From assembly GCA_021372535.1 (NCBI GenBank), contig JAJFUH010000006.1:10829-74828 (forward strand): a stretch of 64,000 nt of DNA, read 5' to 3'. Both the position numbers and the translations under genes were made by a program. The stretch comes from a bacterium (GTDB lineage: Bacteria; Latescibacterota; Latescibacteria; Latescibacterales; Latescibacteraceae). Below are positions 1 to 9,091 of the stretch, piece after piece; the stretch's first letter is position 1; each line of letters starts with the position of its first letter. Below the pieces are notes generated by a model that was not told where the DNA came from, did no database searches, and was given only the letters and a program-made list of their open reading frames with translations.

Positions 1-337
1 ACCAGGATACGCCGCGATAGTCGCCAGCTTCACCGACCGGATTCCCGTTGGCGTCCCAGTAATATTCTTCGACCGTACCGGGTACAGACACGGATTTACC
101 GATCGAGTTCAATTTATCCCAGCCGCATGTCGGGGGATTGACCGGCAGGGAGCCGACATTCACCGGTGGCAGGTAAATGGTGTCGTTCATCCATTCCGCT
201 TTTCTGTCCAGCCAGAGACGCCATCCCTTACCGGAGATTTCCTTTTCCCACCGTCCCGGCGCCGCGGAAACGAGCGCGGCACTCGCAAGTACAAAGAAAC
301 CGATTGAGAAGACCATAACGCGAACCGATTTGTTCAT
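1..337 (-). CDS. Glycoside hydrolase family 2-like protein, N-terminal part (cut by window edge)
   Basis: The minus strand is open from an ATG at 337 to the window edge, giving about 112 residues with no stop. It begins with a signal peptide (MNKSVRVMVFSIGFFVLASA) followed by a region ending in a PGTVEEYYWDANGNP-type motif. The same order of motifs (PGRWE, IYLPPV, VPGTVEEYYW, GVSWW) occurs in the N-terminus of the complete protein at 713-3775. The two are therefore tandem paralogs, and this one is expected to carry a GH2 sugar-binding jelly-roll followed by a TIM barrel beyond the edge. It is predicted to be exported. The fold assignment rests entirely on its paralog. Confidence 0.8.
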   Translation of the reverse strand, partial: MNKSVRVMVFSIGFFVLASAALVSAAPGRWEKEISGKGWRLWLDRKAEWMNDTIYLPPVNVGSLPVNPPTCGWDKLNSIGKSVSVPGTVEEYYWDANGNPVGEAGDYRGVSW

Positions 338-470
338 GTTTCAGATTCCATCCTTTCTGGTTTTGTAGCTTGTTATGTGATTTTTCAGGTTGTTGAAGTC
401 GATCGTTTTATACCAATTATTATGAAAAATAATCCGGTTATCCGGTTAAATCAGCTAACATCATTAATCC

Positions 471-572
471 CCCTCGGCTTCGCCGTATCCCCCTTATAAA
501 ACAAAGGGGGATGAAAGTGCCCCCCCAAGCTGCTCCCACCTTAACAAGGGGGGATGCCACAGGCAGGGGGAT
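471..572 (+). repeat. Dispersed GC-rich intergenic repeat, copy A
   Basis: The stretch contains CCCCCTCGGCTTCGCCGTAT, then CCCCCTTAT, a GGGGGAT segment and an AGGCAGGGGGAT end. The same order, inverted, occurs at 29630-29730. The CGGCTTCGCCG core is itself a hairpin. It lies outside genes in both places, so it is a short dispersed element of unknown role. Confidence 0.75.
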
Positions 573-617
573 CATATATTATCGGAAAAAATTATCGATT
601 CTTATTTAAAAGTTTTT

Positions 618-642
618 ATGCTTATCAAACTGGATAACCGGA
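618..642 (-). repeat. 25-bp dispersed motif, copy 1
   Basis: The reverse complement reads TCCGGTTATCCAGTTTGATA plus AGCATA. The same 26-base word with one mismatch occurs on the plus strand at 63736-63761. Both copies are intergenic. Confidence 0.6.
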
Positions 643-712
643 AAAAATAATATACCGGAGCTTATCACCAAAACCACACCTTCCTTGAATATATATCGAA
701 CAAAAACAAACA

Positions 713-3700
713 TCAACGGCTATATTCAAGCATATTCAGAAAGAGTTTCCTTGCGACCGCCGACTGGGGTTTGACTGACTTCAGTTCGGGCACGATATTA
801 AGCGTGCTGATAATAATCTGCCCGTTGCCGAACGGTATCCGTGCAAGCGCGGTGAGAATCTCCTTACGATTCGATGCAGCAAGGGCAATGACAGTTCCCA
901 TGCCGGCCCGGTCGAGGTTGAGTCCCCATACATCGCCTCTATAGAAAACCTGGCATTCCCAGTTCAGGGCCTGTCCTTTCGGCAGCCCGTCAAGGAGAGG
1001 GCTCTTTCCGGCGATAAAATGACCGTGTTTACCGAAATGTTCACTCCCGAAATACTGGAGAGCCTGGTAGGAATGGATGCTGTCACGCTGTTCCGCCCAC
1101 CGGTCTGCCTGGTCGAGAATGATGAGCGTCGCTCCCCGCGCTACCATGGTCATGATGGGATTCGGGCCTCTCACACGTTCCCTGCCGAGACTGTTTATCT
1201 TCCTGAAATCGTGAGGGCCGACGATGATACAATCGACATCGGGAGCTTCAGGATCGAATTCGGGCAGCGTTATGCCGCGCGATGCCTTGAGAAATGCATT
1301 GATCGTCCCGGTGGTATCGATAACCGCGGCAGTCCCCTTTATGCCGGGGCCGTTCATGTAATCCACGACGAAAATATCATCAAAACCAGATGCTCCCGCT
1401 ATGCCCTTCCCGTTACGGATTTCCGCCTTGAGCATATAATATCCCGGTATCGTGACGGACGGCATACGGACTTCCTCGACAAGAAGCTGGCCGAATTCGT
1501 TCCCGCCGGTAATGTTCACCGGATACTGCCTTGAAAAAACGACAGCGCCGGAGGGGTCGGCAAGTGCGAGTTCGAGCGTGTGTTTCCCCCTGAGGTTTTT
1601 CTCGTTGACGAGATAAATATCCGCCACCGGTTCGGAACCTGCGGGAAGAACCTTGTCGCGGATTTTCACCGCAACATACAGGGGCTGAGTATAGTGTTGG
1701 AGTATCGCCGGGTCGCCTGTAGGGTTACGGTAGGTATCGACTATGTCGGTGTGAGTTGCCGCCGAAGCCCAGCCGTTGAGAACATATGCATCGGCCTTGT
1801 TCGAAATACGGGTGTTTTCGAGTATACGCCCGTGGAAATAGTGCATTTTTGCCCCGAGGGACACTGTCAGGTCATCGACCGTGGGGAACGACGATCTGAA
1901 GCCACTTTCATCGAGGAACCGTTCATATGCCCTGTACCAGTCGAGATGCTCGCTCTCACGCCAGCCATTGGCACCTGTCATGGCGAGCTCGTTCTTTATC
2001 TTTTCAAGCCGCACGGGGGCTGACAGATCGCCTTCCTCGCCGAGGAAAATTATCTCGTCCTCTGGCATGGGATAGAGCGAATCTCCCATCGTTGCAATAG
2101 GATCGATAACATACCGGAGATAATAGCGGGGATTACGATAATAGTTATCGAGATATACACCCGTTGCCATGAGATGGTAGGGCGATGTCCAGCCGTGACA
2201 GTAGAAATTCATGTCGAATGGCTTCATGTGGAGCTTGAAGGGGTAATCCCGGTTATTCGGGATTGTCGGCAAGGTGATACAGTTGAACGTGACCAGTCGT
2301 GACGGATCGAGCGTGTGCACCATGACGATGTTTTCCTTATCGTCGTCGTTCGGCTCGTTCCATGACAGGTCGTCCATATTGAAGATGACCATCGAGGGAA
2401 CCGACCGGTCGCGGATGACCATTCTCCGGAGCTTTTCCCTGCGCCATTCCCTGGCAACAGGCGGCACCGGCGCCATTCTTTCCTTTATCTGGCTGTATGT
2501 GCCGGGATTACACATATACCCGCCCGGTTCTTCATAAGTCAGCATGCCAAGCTCATCCGCCGCATCTATCGCCCGGGGCTGGCCGATTGCCCTGTGGAAG
2601 AGCATCATGTTGAGTCCGAGGCTCCGTGCGGTTTCAATATCTTTCCGCGCCATTTCCGGAGTGGGGAATATCCCGTTTTTCGGCCAGAATCCGCGTGTCA
2701 TCGCGGCAAATATGAATACGCGCTTCCCGTTGAGATAATACCGTTTGTCGCCGTGCTCCTCGCCGACGGTAAAGAAGCGGAAACCGAACCGCCTGGTCAT
2801 GGTATCCTGAACGCCGCCGTCACCGCTCGAAAAAGAAACCGCTGCCGTGTACAGATTGGGCTTGTCGATGTCCCAGAGCTTCGCTTCCGGGGCCTTGACA
2901 CGGAATGTATATTCACCCCCCTTTGATGAAACCGAAAGCGGAACGGTTTTTTGCCACAGCACACGGGAAGGATTCTTCCATTCATGGATAACGAGAGACA
3001 GGGAACCGTCACTGCCCGCGCCGGACGAATTACCGACCGTGACAAACACATCGACATCCGTGGGCTCGGGTTTGTTCTGAACATAAATATCATCGACATG
3101 TACGGCATCTGTTGCCCGGAGTGTCACTTTTCCCGTTATGCCCCCGAAGCCATGAACGGCGGGAACCATGTTCTGTCCCCACTTCATGAGGTATTCATCG
3201 TTCCATTCGAAGTCGCCCACAGGGTCGGTGATGCGGACATCGAGACGGTTTTCCCCGCCGAATACGACCGCATCGGAAACATCGAACTCGAACGGCGTGT
3301 TCCCGATGACATCGTACCCCGCGAGCTTACGGTTCACATACACTTCGGCTCTCAGATTGACCGATTCGAATGCGAGGATGATCCGCTTTCCTCTGAGCGA
3401 TTGGTCGAGTTTGAACGTTGTGCTCCACCATGAGACGCCGAGATAGTCGCCTGCAATGCCGTTCGGGTTTCCGTTTGCGCTCCAATAGTATTCCTCTACT
3501 GTTCCGGGAACGGAGACGGTGATTCCCCGGGCCGGATCGGCGAGGTTTTCCCATCCGAATGAAGGTTGATGCACAGGGAGAGTATCGATCTTTACCGGAG
3601 GCAGATAAATATCATCGTCTTTCCATGAGGCTTCGGGATCGATATTGAGCCGCCATTCCCCGCCTGAAAGTTCATGTTCCCATCGTCCCGGTTCGGCCGA

Positions 3701-3775
3701 TATACGGGCAGTATTGAGAAAGAGTACAATTACCGGAAATACCGCCATGAACAGATACCGCACTTTTTGATTCAT
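713..3775 (-). CDS. Exported glycoside hydrolase family 2-like protein
   Basis: About 1020 residues from the ATG at 3775, which begins a clear signal peptide (MNQKVRYLFMAVFPVIVLFL). An upstream in-frame ATG at 3976 would put 67 hydrophilic residues before the signal, so I prefer the internal start. The order is a GH2 sugar-binding domain (motifs FESVNLRAEVYVNRKLAGYD), an Ig-like domain, a TIM barrel (FGFRFFTVGEEHGDKRYYLNG), and a C-terminal region with a CIIVGP/GATLIILDQAD segment like a class I glutamine-amidotransferase fold. The usual GH2 acid/base motif (G-N-E) aligns with M-D-D-L; a W-N-E-P follows four residues later. A possible nucleophile lies in IFLGEEGD. It is likely a periplasmic or surface beta-glycosidase of unknown specificity, and catalysis by the standard mechanism is not certain. 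Confidence 0.85.
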   Translation of the reverse strand: MNQKVRYLFMAVFPVIVLFLNTARISAEPGRWEHELSGGEWRLNIDPEASWKDDDIYLPPVKIDTLPVHQPSFGWENLADPARGITVSVPGTVEEYYWSANGNPNGIAGDYLGVSWWSTTFKLDQSLRGKRIILAFESVNLRAEVYVNRKLAGYDVIGNTPFEFDVSDAVVFGGENRLDVRITDPVGDFEWNDEYLMKWGQNMVPAVHGFGGITGKVTLRATDAVHVDDIYVQNKPEPTDVDVFVTVGNSSGAGSDGSLSLVIHEWKNPSRVLWQKTVPLSVSSKGGEYTFRVKAPEAKLWDIDKPNLYTAAVSFSSGDGGVQDTMTRRFGFRFFTVGEEHGDKRYYLNGKRVFIFAAMTRGFWPKNGIFPTPEMARKDIETARSLGLNMMLFHRAIGQPRAIDAADELGMLTYEEPGGYMCNPGTYSQIKERMAPVPPVAREWRREKLRRMVIRDRSVPSMVIFNMDDLSWNEPNDDDKENIVMVHTLDPSRLVTFNCITLPTIPNNRDYPFKLHMKPFDMNFYCHGWTSPYHLMATGVYLDNYYRNPRYYLRYVIDPIATMGDSLYPMPEDEIIFLGEEGDLSAPVRLEKIKNELAMTGANGWRESEHLDWYRAYERFLDESGFRSSFPTVDDLTVSLGAKMHYFHGRILENTRISNKADAYVLNGWASAATHTDIVDTYRNPTGDPAILQHYTQPLYVAVKIRDKVLPAGSEPVADIYLVNEKNLRGKHTLELALADPSGAVVFSRQYPVNITGGNEFGQLLVEEVRMPSVTIPGYYMLKAEIRNGKGIAGASGFDDIFVVDYMNGPGIKGTAAVIDTTGTINAFLKASRGITLPEFDPEAPDVDCIIVGPHDFRKINSLGRERVRGPNPIMTMVARGATLIILDQADRWAEQRDSIHSYQALQYFGSEHFGKHGHFIAGKSPLLDGLPKGQALNWECQVFYRGDVWGLNLDRAGMGTVIALAASNRKEILTALARIPFGNGQIIISTLNIVPELKSVKPQSAVARKLFLNMLEYSR

Positions 3776-4079
3776 CTCTGCACCTGCTGTTTTGTAAAGA
3801 GTGGATACGAAACGATAATGTATGAAAATGTATGTTTGTGTGATTCGGCTTCTTTCTTTTCCCGTTTTCCTGAACTTACCTTCCTGCCCTTTAAAAGACA
3901 AGGAGAACAAGTCATCGGCGGTGATGAGTTTTCTATCCATGATTTCCCGACGTTTACGCGGGGATCGTTCGGTCAAGGCCCTGTATTATAATGGGGAGTA
4001 AGGAAATTCGTGGGCGATATCGCGAACCGATCGGGGATTCCACCCGCTGTTTCTCTTACCATCCCGTAAAACCACAATG
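3776..4079. other. Intergenic region, nothing recognised
   Basis: This 304 bp gap separates the GH2-like gene from the DUF6807 gene upstream on the same strand. An in-frame extension of the GH2 gene crosses part of it (to 3976), but its residues look unlike a protein N-terminus. I see no hairpin or repeat. Confidence 0.5.
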
Positions 4080-5309
4080 CTACCTGACAAGAGTAACCGA
4101 AGGAGGTTTTGCATAGTAGTCATAAGCAGCAGCGACCTGTCCCGCGACGGCATCTCCGCGATGAATCCAGACACGGTACCGGGCATGAAAAGATTCGGAC
4201 GGTCTCAACGTATACGGATCGAGGCCGGGCCAAGCAACACCAAGAAAGCCATAGTGGCGGAGACACCAGCCATTCGGTATATCGTGGTTTACCGGATTCT
4301 GGAAAATTGCGACTCCCGACGGAGATTGTGTTCCTTTAAAAATCGCCGAGAAATCGGCCCAGGGAAAACGTTTCAGATTGCTGTCTTCCTGTATTCCGCT
4401 GTCGGTTGTAATAACCGGATTGTCGAACGGTGCGGGCCGGAAATTGAAACCGCCGTATCCTTTCCCCTCATCCGGAGAACCGATCAGGATTACGGAGTCC
4501 GTTACCGCCCGGAGGGTCAGATCGAAATCGATGGCCCGACCGACATTGCCCGCTCTGAAGGCTGTAATCCACAGAATTTCATCGACAACCTTTGTTTCAC
4601 CGGCATACCAGCCAAGCTGAACGCCGAGCCGTCCGAAAACCGGCCCTGTCTCCTGTCCGAGCCACCGCTCGAATCGTTTGTCCATGCCACGTATATCCCA
4701 CAGGTTGAGCGTGTCGCCGTTCACAATAACTCGAGGCCACGCGATGAATATGCCCCGATGATGATAATGATCCGCGGGGAAATCATCGGATAGGGGATGC
4801 CCGTCCAGATCATAGAGCGGATGAACGTAATTGGACCGGGTACGGTCTTCCGGAACTCCGTCTTTCAGATTCATGCCATATACATAGGTAAAAACCGGTA
4901 TCTGTCCTTCCGAAACCGTGAGAAACTTGTTGTCATGTTCGGAGAATGAAAACGCACCGTTCACCGGTGAAGAGGGATGTCGAAGCCGGTATTGCGCTGT
5001 TTTTTCTCCGGGAGAAGCCGGGGATTCAGCCAGAAATATAATCTGTCGGGAATCACCGTCATGCAGCACCTGTCCATAGACAGGTTTAGCACCGCTTCCG
5101 TTTTCAGGGACTGCTTCCCACACGGAAAGGCTGTCGCTGGCGGTCAACGGGGCGTCTATTGAGACCGGTATCGGGAGCTGCATGCTGTTGTCGCGGAAAG
5201 TGATTTCGACGAGGAATGAATCACCGGATTTTTTTGAACAACCTGACACCGACCAGAAAATCAGCCCCAGAAACAGAAACAGGAGTCCGCATTTTCGTGA
5301 TACGTTCAT
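4080..5309 (-). CDS. DUF6807 (PmoA-like) family lipoprotein
   Basis: 409 residues starting with a lipoprotein signal (LIFWSVSGC, Cys at about residue 24), preceded by GAGGAG a few bases before the ATG. The family hallmark DHYHHRGIFIAWP is present near residue 180, followed by LGWYAGETKVVDEILWITAF and a C-terminal YRVWIHRGDA segment. This matches the DUF6807 family, historically annotated as methane oxygenase PmoA although unrelated to methane oxidation. Members usually sit with Gfo/Idh/MocA oxidoreductases and glycosidases and are thought to act on carbohydrates. Here it follows a Gfo/Idh/MocA gene by 24 bp and precedes a GH2 gene, in line with that. The biochemical activity is unknown. Confidence 0.85.
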   Translation of the reverse strand: MNVSRKCGLLFLFLGLIFWSVSGCSKKSGDSFLVEITFRDNSMQLPIPVSIDAPLTASDSLSVWEAVPENGSGAKPVYGQVLHDGDSRQIIFLAESPASPGEKTAQYRLRHPSSPVNGAFSFSEHDNKFLTVSEGQIPVFTYVYGMNLKDGVPEDRTRSNYVHPLYDLDGHPLSDDFPADHYHHRGIFIAWPRVIVNGDTLNLWDIRGMDKRFERWLGQETGPVFGRLGVQLGWYAGETKVVDEILWITAFRAGNVGRAIDFDLTLRAVTDSVILIGSPDEGKGYGGFNFRPAPFDNPVITTDSGIQEDSNLKRFPWADFSAIFKGTQSPSGVAIFQNPVNHDIPNGWCLRHYGFLGVAWPGLDPYTLRPSESFHARYRVWIHRGDAVAGQVAAAYDYYAKPPSVTLVR

Positions 5310-5333
5310 TATGTATTCTCCTCGAACCTGTGT

Positions 5334-6614
5334 TCAGATTTCGACAATCTCGCGCTTTGAAGGATCGTAGGCAACCGCTTTACGTTTATCCGCAGCCATA
5401 TGACCCATGATGGCGATAACCGAATGGCTGAAACCATCCTCGACCGTCGCATTCGGGTCTTTACGGTCACGCATGGCCCGAATCCAGTTGAGATTGTGGT
5501 CCACTTCCGTAGGATCGGGTTCGAGAGGCGTCTCGACCGGTTTGTTGTCCGTTTCACTCTGAATCAGGGGAGAAGTGGTGTATATCGCTCCGGCGGCCGG
5601 TTCGAGCCGTTTCGGATCGACATGCCCCTCGCTGCTGATAAACTCCGGGGTGATCATTCCCTGTGTGCCATAAAATAACGCCTGGGAACGCATAGATTTA
5701 TTGCCGAGACGGTGTTCGCAGGTTACGATGAAATCCTTGTACTTGTATAACGCTATGATTGTATCGTAGTGTTCACGGTCCTTCCAGACGAGCCGGTCAC
5801 CGAATGCCACTGCGCTCTCTGGGTACGGGGCTTTCATGAACCATGTGACAAGATCGGTGCAATGCGCCCCTAAAAGTCCGATCAGACCGATCGAGTAATC
5901 ACGGTAAAGATGCCAGCAACGATACCGTCGCGGGTGGAACGGGTATTTCTTCGTGTGCATGAGATACCCTTCCCAGTCGACATCTTCCTCTTTGACATCG
6001 CTGAAATTCCTTTCCCATCGGGGGCCGTTGTCGTTGTATTTCAGATCGACCGTTATTACTTTCCCGATTTTCCCTTCCTGAATATATTTCGCGGCGGTTA
6101 TGTATTTACCCTCGCTCCGATGCTGTGTTCCGATCTGACAGATGGTTTTATTGCGGCGAACTGTATCGACCGCGCCCCGGGCTTCCTCCATGGTCATGGC
6201 CATGGGTTTTTCGCAGAAAACATCCTTGCCGGCATTACTTGCCGCGATGAGGACAGGGGAATGTCCGTGATCGGGAGTCGTGATCATGACCGCATCGACA
6301 TCTTTCAGCGCCAGAAGATCGTTATAGCGCGAAAACGTTTTCGGGGAGCTGCCGGTTACCTCCCTGACCCATGCCGCTCTCTTTTCGAGGCCCGGTTTCC
6401 ACACATCGCAGAGGGCTGTAAAAGTGAAATTCTCCTGTTTCATGAAGCCGGCCATGGTTCTCATCAAATCACCCGAACGGCCTCCACAGCCAATGACACC
6501 GATATTGATTCTGTCGTTTGCACCGATTACACGGGCGCTAGCGGAGAAAGGCCTGCTCAATACAGCGCCGGCTAATCCTCCTGCACCAGTACCGAGAAAT
6601 AATCGTCGTCTCAT
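5334..6614 (-). CDS. Gfo/Idh/MocA family oxidoreductase with Tat signal
   Basis: 426 residues. The N-terminus MRRRLFLGTGAGGLAGA is a twin-arginine signal, so the folded, cofactor-loaded enzyme is probably exported. A Rossmann NAD(P) motif follows (INIGVIGCGGRSG, residues 36-48), then the conserved CEKPMAM at about residues 134-140 containing the family Lys. The C-terminal alpha/beta domain contains YSIGLIGLLGAHCTDL. Members oxidise or isomerise sugars, sugar alcohols or their derivatives. The stop is 24 bp from the start of the DUF6807 gene, so the two form an operon, possibly extended to the GH2 gene. The substrate cannot be deduced. Confidence 0.9.
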   Translation of the reverse strand: MRRRLFLGTGAGGLAGAVLSRPFSASARVIGANDRINIGVIGCGGRSGDLMRTMAGFMKQENFTFTALCDVWKPGLEKRAAWVREVTGSSPKTFSRYNDLLALKDVDAVMITTPDHGHSPVLIAASNAGKDVFCEKPMAMTMEEARGAVDTVRRNKTICQIGTQHRSEGKYITAAKYIQEGKIGKVITVDLKYNDNGPRWERNFSDVKEEDVDWEGYLMHTKKYPFHPRRYRCWHLYRDYSIGLIGLLGAHCTDLVTWFMKAPYPESAVAFGDRLVWKDREHYDTIIALYKYKDFIVTCEHRLGNKSMRSQALFYGTQGMITPEFISSEGHVDPKRLEPAAGAIYTTSPLIQSETDNKPVETPLEPDPTEVDHNLNWIRAMRDRKDPNATVEDGFSHSVIAIMGHMAADKRKAVAYDPSKREIVEI

Positions 6615-7026
6615 CGCGTCGTTCGATCCTTTCGTGGGATAAGAGCCTTGATAAAAAGGAGCGTTCTATCTTCACATCCTGCCCGGCTGCATCGATTGTC
6701 TGCCCATGACTGCAAACATACAACGGTTTACGTCCTCTTCACGACGGCAAGATAATGATAGATAAGAGGTATATCAAGAAATAATAGGCCTGAAATCGGG
6801 AGGAGTGTATTTAATATCGAACTTCCGGGGAACACCTGCGGAAAATAATATGCAACAGGAGAAAAAGTGTTATAATACTCTGAATGTATCCCTTCGGGAG
6901 ATATGTCGGAACATGAATTTCCTTCTGCAGAATAGGTAGTGTAACTCAATGGTTCGGAGAGGTGTTCTGCAACCTTTTTTCCTCTTCTTCGTTTAAAAGA
7001 AACATCATGATAATAAAGGAGAACAT
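6615..7026. other. Divergent intergenic region
   Basis: The 412 bp between the divergent Gfo/Idh/MocA and glutaredoxin-like genes should hold both promoters. It is AT-rich and contains no convincing coding region or strong hairpin. AAAGGAG at 7015-7021 is the ribosome binding site of the gene at 7027. Confidence 0.5.
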
Positions 7027-7314
7027 ATGGAATCGATACATATACATGGAAAGAACAGAGGCAATATTCTTCTCTTTGCCCTCAGCACCTGCGGATGGTG
7101 TAAAAAGGCAAAGCGGCTTCTCGATGAGATGGGCGTGGAATACTCTTACATCGATGTCGACCTCACCGAAGGCGAGGAACGGCGTACTGTGGAAAACGAG
7201 ATGTACTCATGGAATCCGCGCGGCTCTTTTCCCACCATTGTCATAAACAATTCGACAACGATTATCGGTTTCAGCGAGGATGAAATCAGGAAAAAAATCG
7301 GGGGTACGGAGTGA
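7027..7314 (+). CDS. Glutaredoxin-like protein
   Basis: 95 residues of the thioredoxin fold. The dithiol active site is CGWC (residues 22-25), within [20 protein letters not shown], and the cis-proline loop is GSFPTIVI. An AAAGGAG ribosome binding site lies 5-6 bases before the ATG. The motif differs from the CPYC of classical glutaredoxins; CGWC is seen in thioredoxin-like glutaredoxins that pair with reductases other than glutathione. The next gene, overlapping its stop, encodes a ferredoxin:thioredoxin-reductase-like catalytic subunit. The likely role is a small cytosolic dithiol carrier reduced by that protein. Confidence 0.9.
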   Translation: MESIHIHGKNRGNILLFALSTCGWCKKAKRLLDEMGVEYSYIDVDLTEGEERRTVENEMYSWNPRGSFPTIVINNSTTIIGFSEDEIRKKIGGTE

Positions 7315-7820
7315 ATATGACGGATATTACAGAACAGGACGTCGAGGGGCTTCGGGTACGGCTCGGCAGAGAAGCCGAACAGTCCGGTTACCACCTCAAT
7401 CCCGATGCGGACTTCACCCGTGACCTCGTACGGGGCCTCCTCGTCAACGAGCGGCGGTACGGCTACTGGGCGTGTCCGTGCAGGCTGGCGTCGGGGGAAA
7501 AAACGGATGATCTCGATATGATCTGCCCCTGCGATTACCGTGATCCCGACCTGGGCGAATACGGGACATGCTACTGCGGGCTCTATGTCTCTCAGGAGAT
7601 TGCGAGCGGCGAGAAATCGCTTGCCAGAATTCCCGAACGGCGGTCACCCGCTCCTGAACGTAAAAAAGCCAAGCCGAAACCCGGCGTTCCCGATACCCGC
7701 GAGCTGCCGTATCCCGTCTGGCGGTGCAAGGTATGCGGGTATCTCTGCGCCCGGAACGAGCCTCCCGAAGTCTGCCCGGTATGCAAGGCGAAAAAAGAAC
7801 GGTTCGAGCGGTTCATGTAG
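7311..7820 (+). CDS. Ferredoxin:thioredoxin reductase catalytic domain fused to rubredoxin-like domain
   Basis: 169 residues. The first 100 carry the FTR catalytic chain cysteine pattern: CPC (55-57), CPC (72-74) and CYC (87-89), which together ligate a 4Fe-4S cluster and form the redox-active disulfide. A Lys/Pro-rich linker (about 110-130) leads to a rubredoxin-type domain with CKVC (139-142) and CPVC (155-158). The start is either the GTG at 7311, which overlaps the glutaredoxin stop as GTGA, or the ATG at 7317, which has GGAG five bases upstream; residues are numbered from 7311. FTR-rubredoxin fusions of this kind are known as ferredoxin:disulfide reductases in anaerobes. Electrons would pass from a ferredoxin or the rubredoxin centre to the cluster and then to the neighbouring glutaredoxin-like protein. 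Confidence 0.9.
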   Translation: MNMTDITEQDVEGLRVRLGREAEQSGYHLNPDADFTRDLVRGLLVNERRYGYWACPCRLASGEKTDDLDMICPCDYRDPDLGEYGTCYCGLYVSQEIASGEKSLARIPERRSPAPERKKAKPKPGVPDTRELPYPVWRCKVCGYLCARNEPPEVCPVCKAKKERFERFM

Positions 7821-7841
7821 CCGCAGTTTTTCAGCATTCGA

Positions 7842-8732
7842 TTATTCCCGGGATTGCCCCTTACGGATATGCCTGTCGGTATATTTACATGTCTTTACCG
7901 CAGAAACAACCATAAATCCATTGTCAGACATATCCTGCCCGCCACGCAGTCCTGGATAGAACCTGACGTTGAAAAAATCCTGCTTTACGAGCAGCTTTTG
8001 AAGGCTTTTTTTTGTATATGCCTTGTAGCACTGCGCAAGGTACCGGACATGCGCAGTTTCCGTATCGACGATATACCACCGTTTCGTAAGCGAGTCGTTT
8101 TCTCCGTTCCAGCAGCATTCGTGCAGGCAGAGGTATGGTTTATCGGAGTAGAGCCCTTCGCTGACCGCTTCCCAGACAGATTCACGTTTTCCCAGACTCT
8201 CGATAGCTTCGAATGTGTACGGCTCGAGCAGAAGAATGCCACCTTCCCTGAGCGCCATCCACGCCTTGCCTAAGAATTCATAGGCATCCATGGGACTGAA
8301 CATGTTGAAATCGCCGTTGGCAATTATAATCAACCCATATCCGGTACCGTATTGAGCGCTGTATATGTCATGCTCGATATAGGTGCATTGCGTGTTATCC
8401 TGCTGGGCCTGCTCCTGTGCATACGTTATTGCCGCTGGAGAAACGTCGATACCGACACACTCATGGCCGAGTTGCGCAAGCCTTCTCGTGTAGAAACCGG
8501 GGCCGCATCCGATCTCGAGGATTTTTGTCCGCTGTCCATTGAGAATGCTGTGGTGAATCCAGTCCATCTGCCGGTCGATATTCTCAAATCTCCTGCCGGC
8601 GCTTTCATGCTTCTCGTTGAGATACTTTTCAAGCATCTTTCTGCTGAAACAGGGATCGTCGTGGGGAATATATTCACCCTCACCCCAGGATAGTGGTAGG
8701 GTTTTTCTGTTGACTATGTCGACGAGAATCAT
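7842..8732 (-). CDS. SAM-dependent methyltransferase
   Basis: 296 residues with a class I methyltransferase core. Motif I is ILEIGCGPGFYT (about residues 71-82), the acidic motif II is CVGIDVS, and the post-I region reads YIEHDIYS. The ribosome binding site AAAGGGA is well placed before the ATG. The gene converges with the redox operon (21 bp between stops). It resembles small-molecule methyltransferases of the Methyltransf_25 type; the substrate is unknown. Confidence 0.85.
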   Translation of the reverse strand: MILVDIVNRKTLPLSWGEGEYIPHDDPCFSRKMLEKYLNEKHESAGRRFENIDRQMDWIHHSILNGQRTKILEIGCGPGFYTRRLAQLGHECVGIDVSPAAITYAQEQAQQDNTQCTYIEHDIYSAQYGTGYGLIIIANGDFNMFSPMDAYEFLGKAWMALREGGILLLEPYTFEAIESLGKRESVWEAVSEGLYSDKPYLCLHECCWNGENDSLTKRWYIVDTETAHVRYLAQCYKAYTKKSLQKLLVKQDFFNVRFYPGLRGGQDMSDNGFMVVSAVKTCKYTDRHIRKGQSRE

Positions 8733-8828
8733 GGTTTTGTCCCTTTGAGAATCTTACGTCGAAAAGCTCCGGAATCGATTTGAAAATGGGTGTTTGATGA
8801 TTTCTTTTCCTCTCATGACGGCCGTAAT

Positions 8829-9017
8829 TCAGGGATTGAGAATTGCTTCGAGTATCATGTGAAATTCATAGGCGCACTGGGACTTCATGAGGTTCTGGTA
8901 TCCCCTCGGATCGATTTCTTTAATAACGTCCAGAAGTATGGCCCGCTGTTCATCGCTTTCATCGTTCTCAAACAGCGCGATATGCTCTTCGAGCAGCTGT
9001 CTTTGCTGTTCGTTCAC
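8829..9017 (-). CDS. Small hypothetical protein
   Basis: 62 residues, acidic and mostly helical (MNEQQRQLLEEHIALFENDE start). The start is a GTG at 9017 with AGGGGA about eight bases upstream, which supports real translation. It lies about 100 bp upstream of the methyltransferase on the same strand and may be co-transcribed. No family is recognised. Confidence 0.5.
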   Translation of the reverse strand: MNEQQRQLLEEHIALFENDESDEQRAILLDVIKEIDPRGYQNLMKSQCAYEFHMILEAILNP

Positions 9018-9091
9018 GGTCGATTTCCCCTGTAAGTGACTACGGTAAAAAAATCACTGTCGCTGATTCTTTCAGTCTGGCAATGGTATCG

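Larger units (their letters stand above)
338..712. other. Intergenic region with dispersed repeats
   Basis: This 375 bp gap lies between the two GH2 paralogs. It holds two dispersed repeats described separately (471-572 and 618-642) and AT-rich sequence. No coding region was seen. Promoter elements for the gene ending at the window edge should lie here but none is clear. Confidence 0.6.

Noticed and set aside
6728-6949. 73-codon minus-strand open frame
   Set aside because: Located in a divergent promoter region, no ribosome binding site and no recognisable features.
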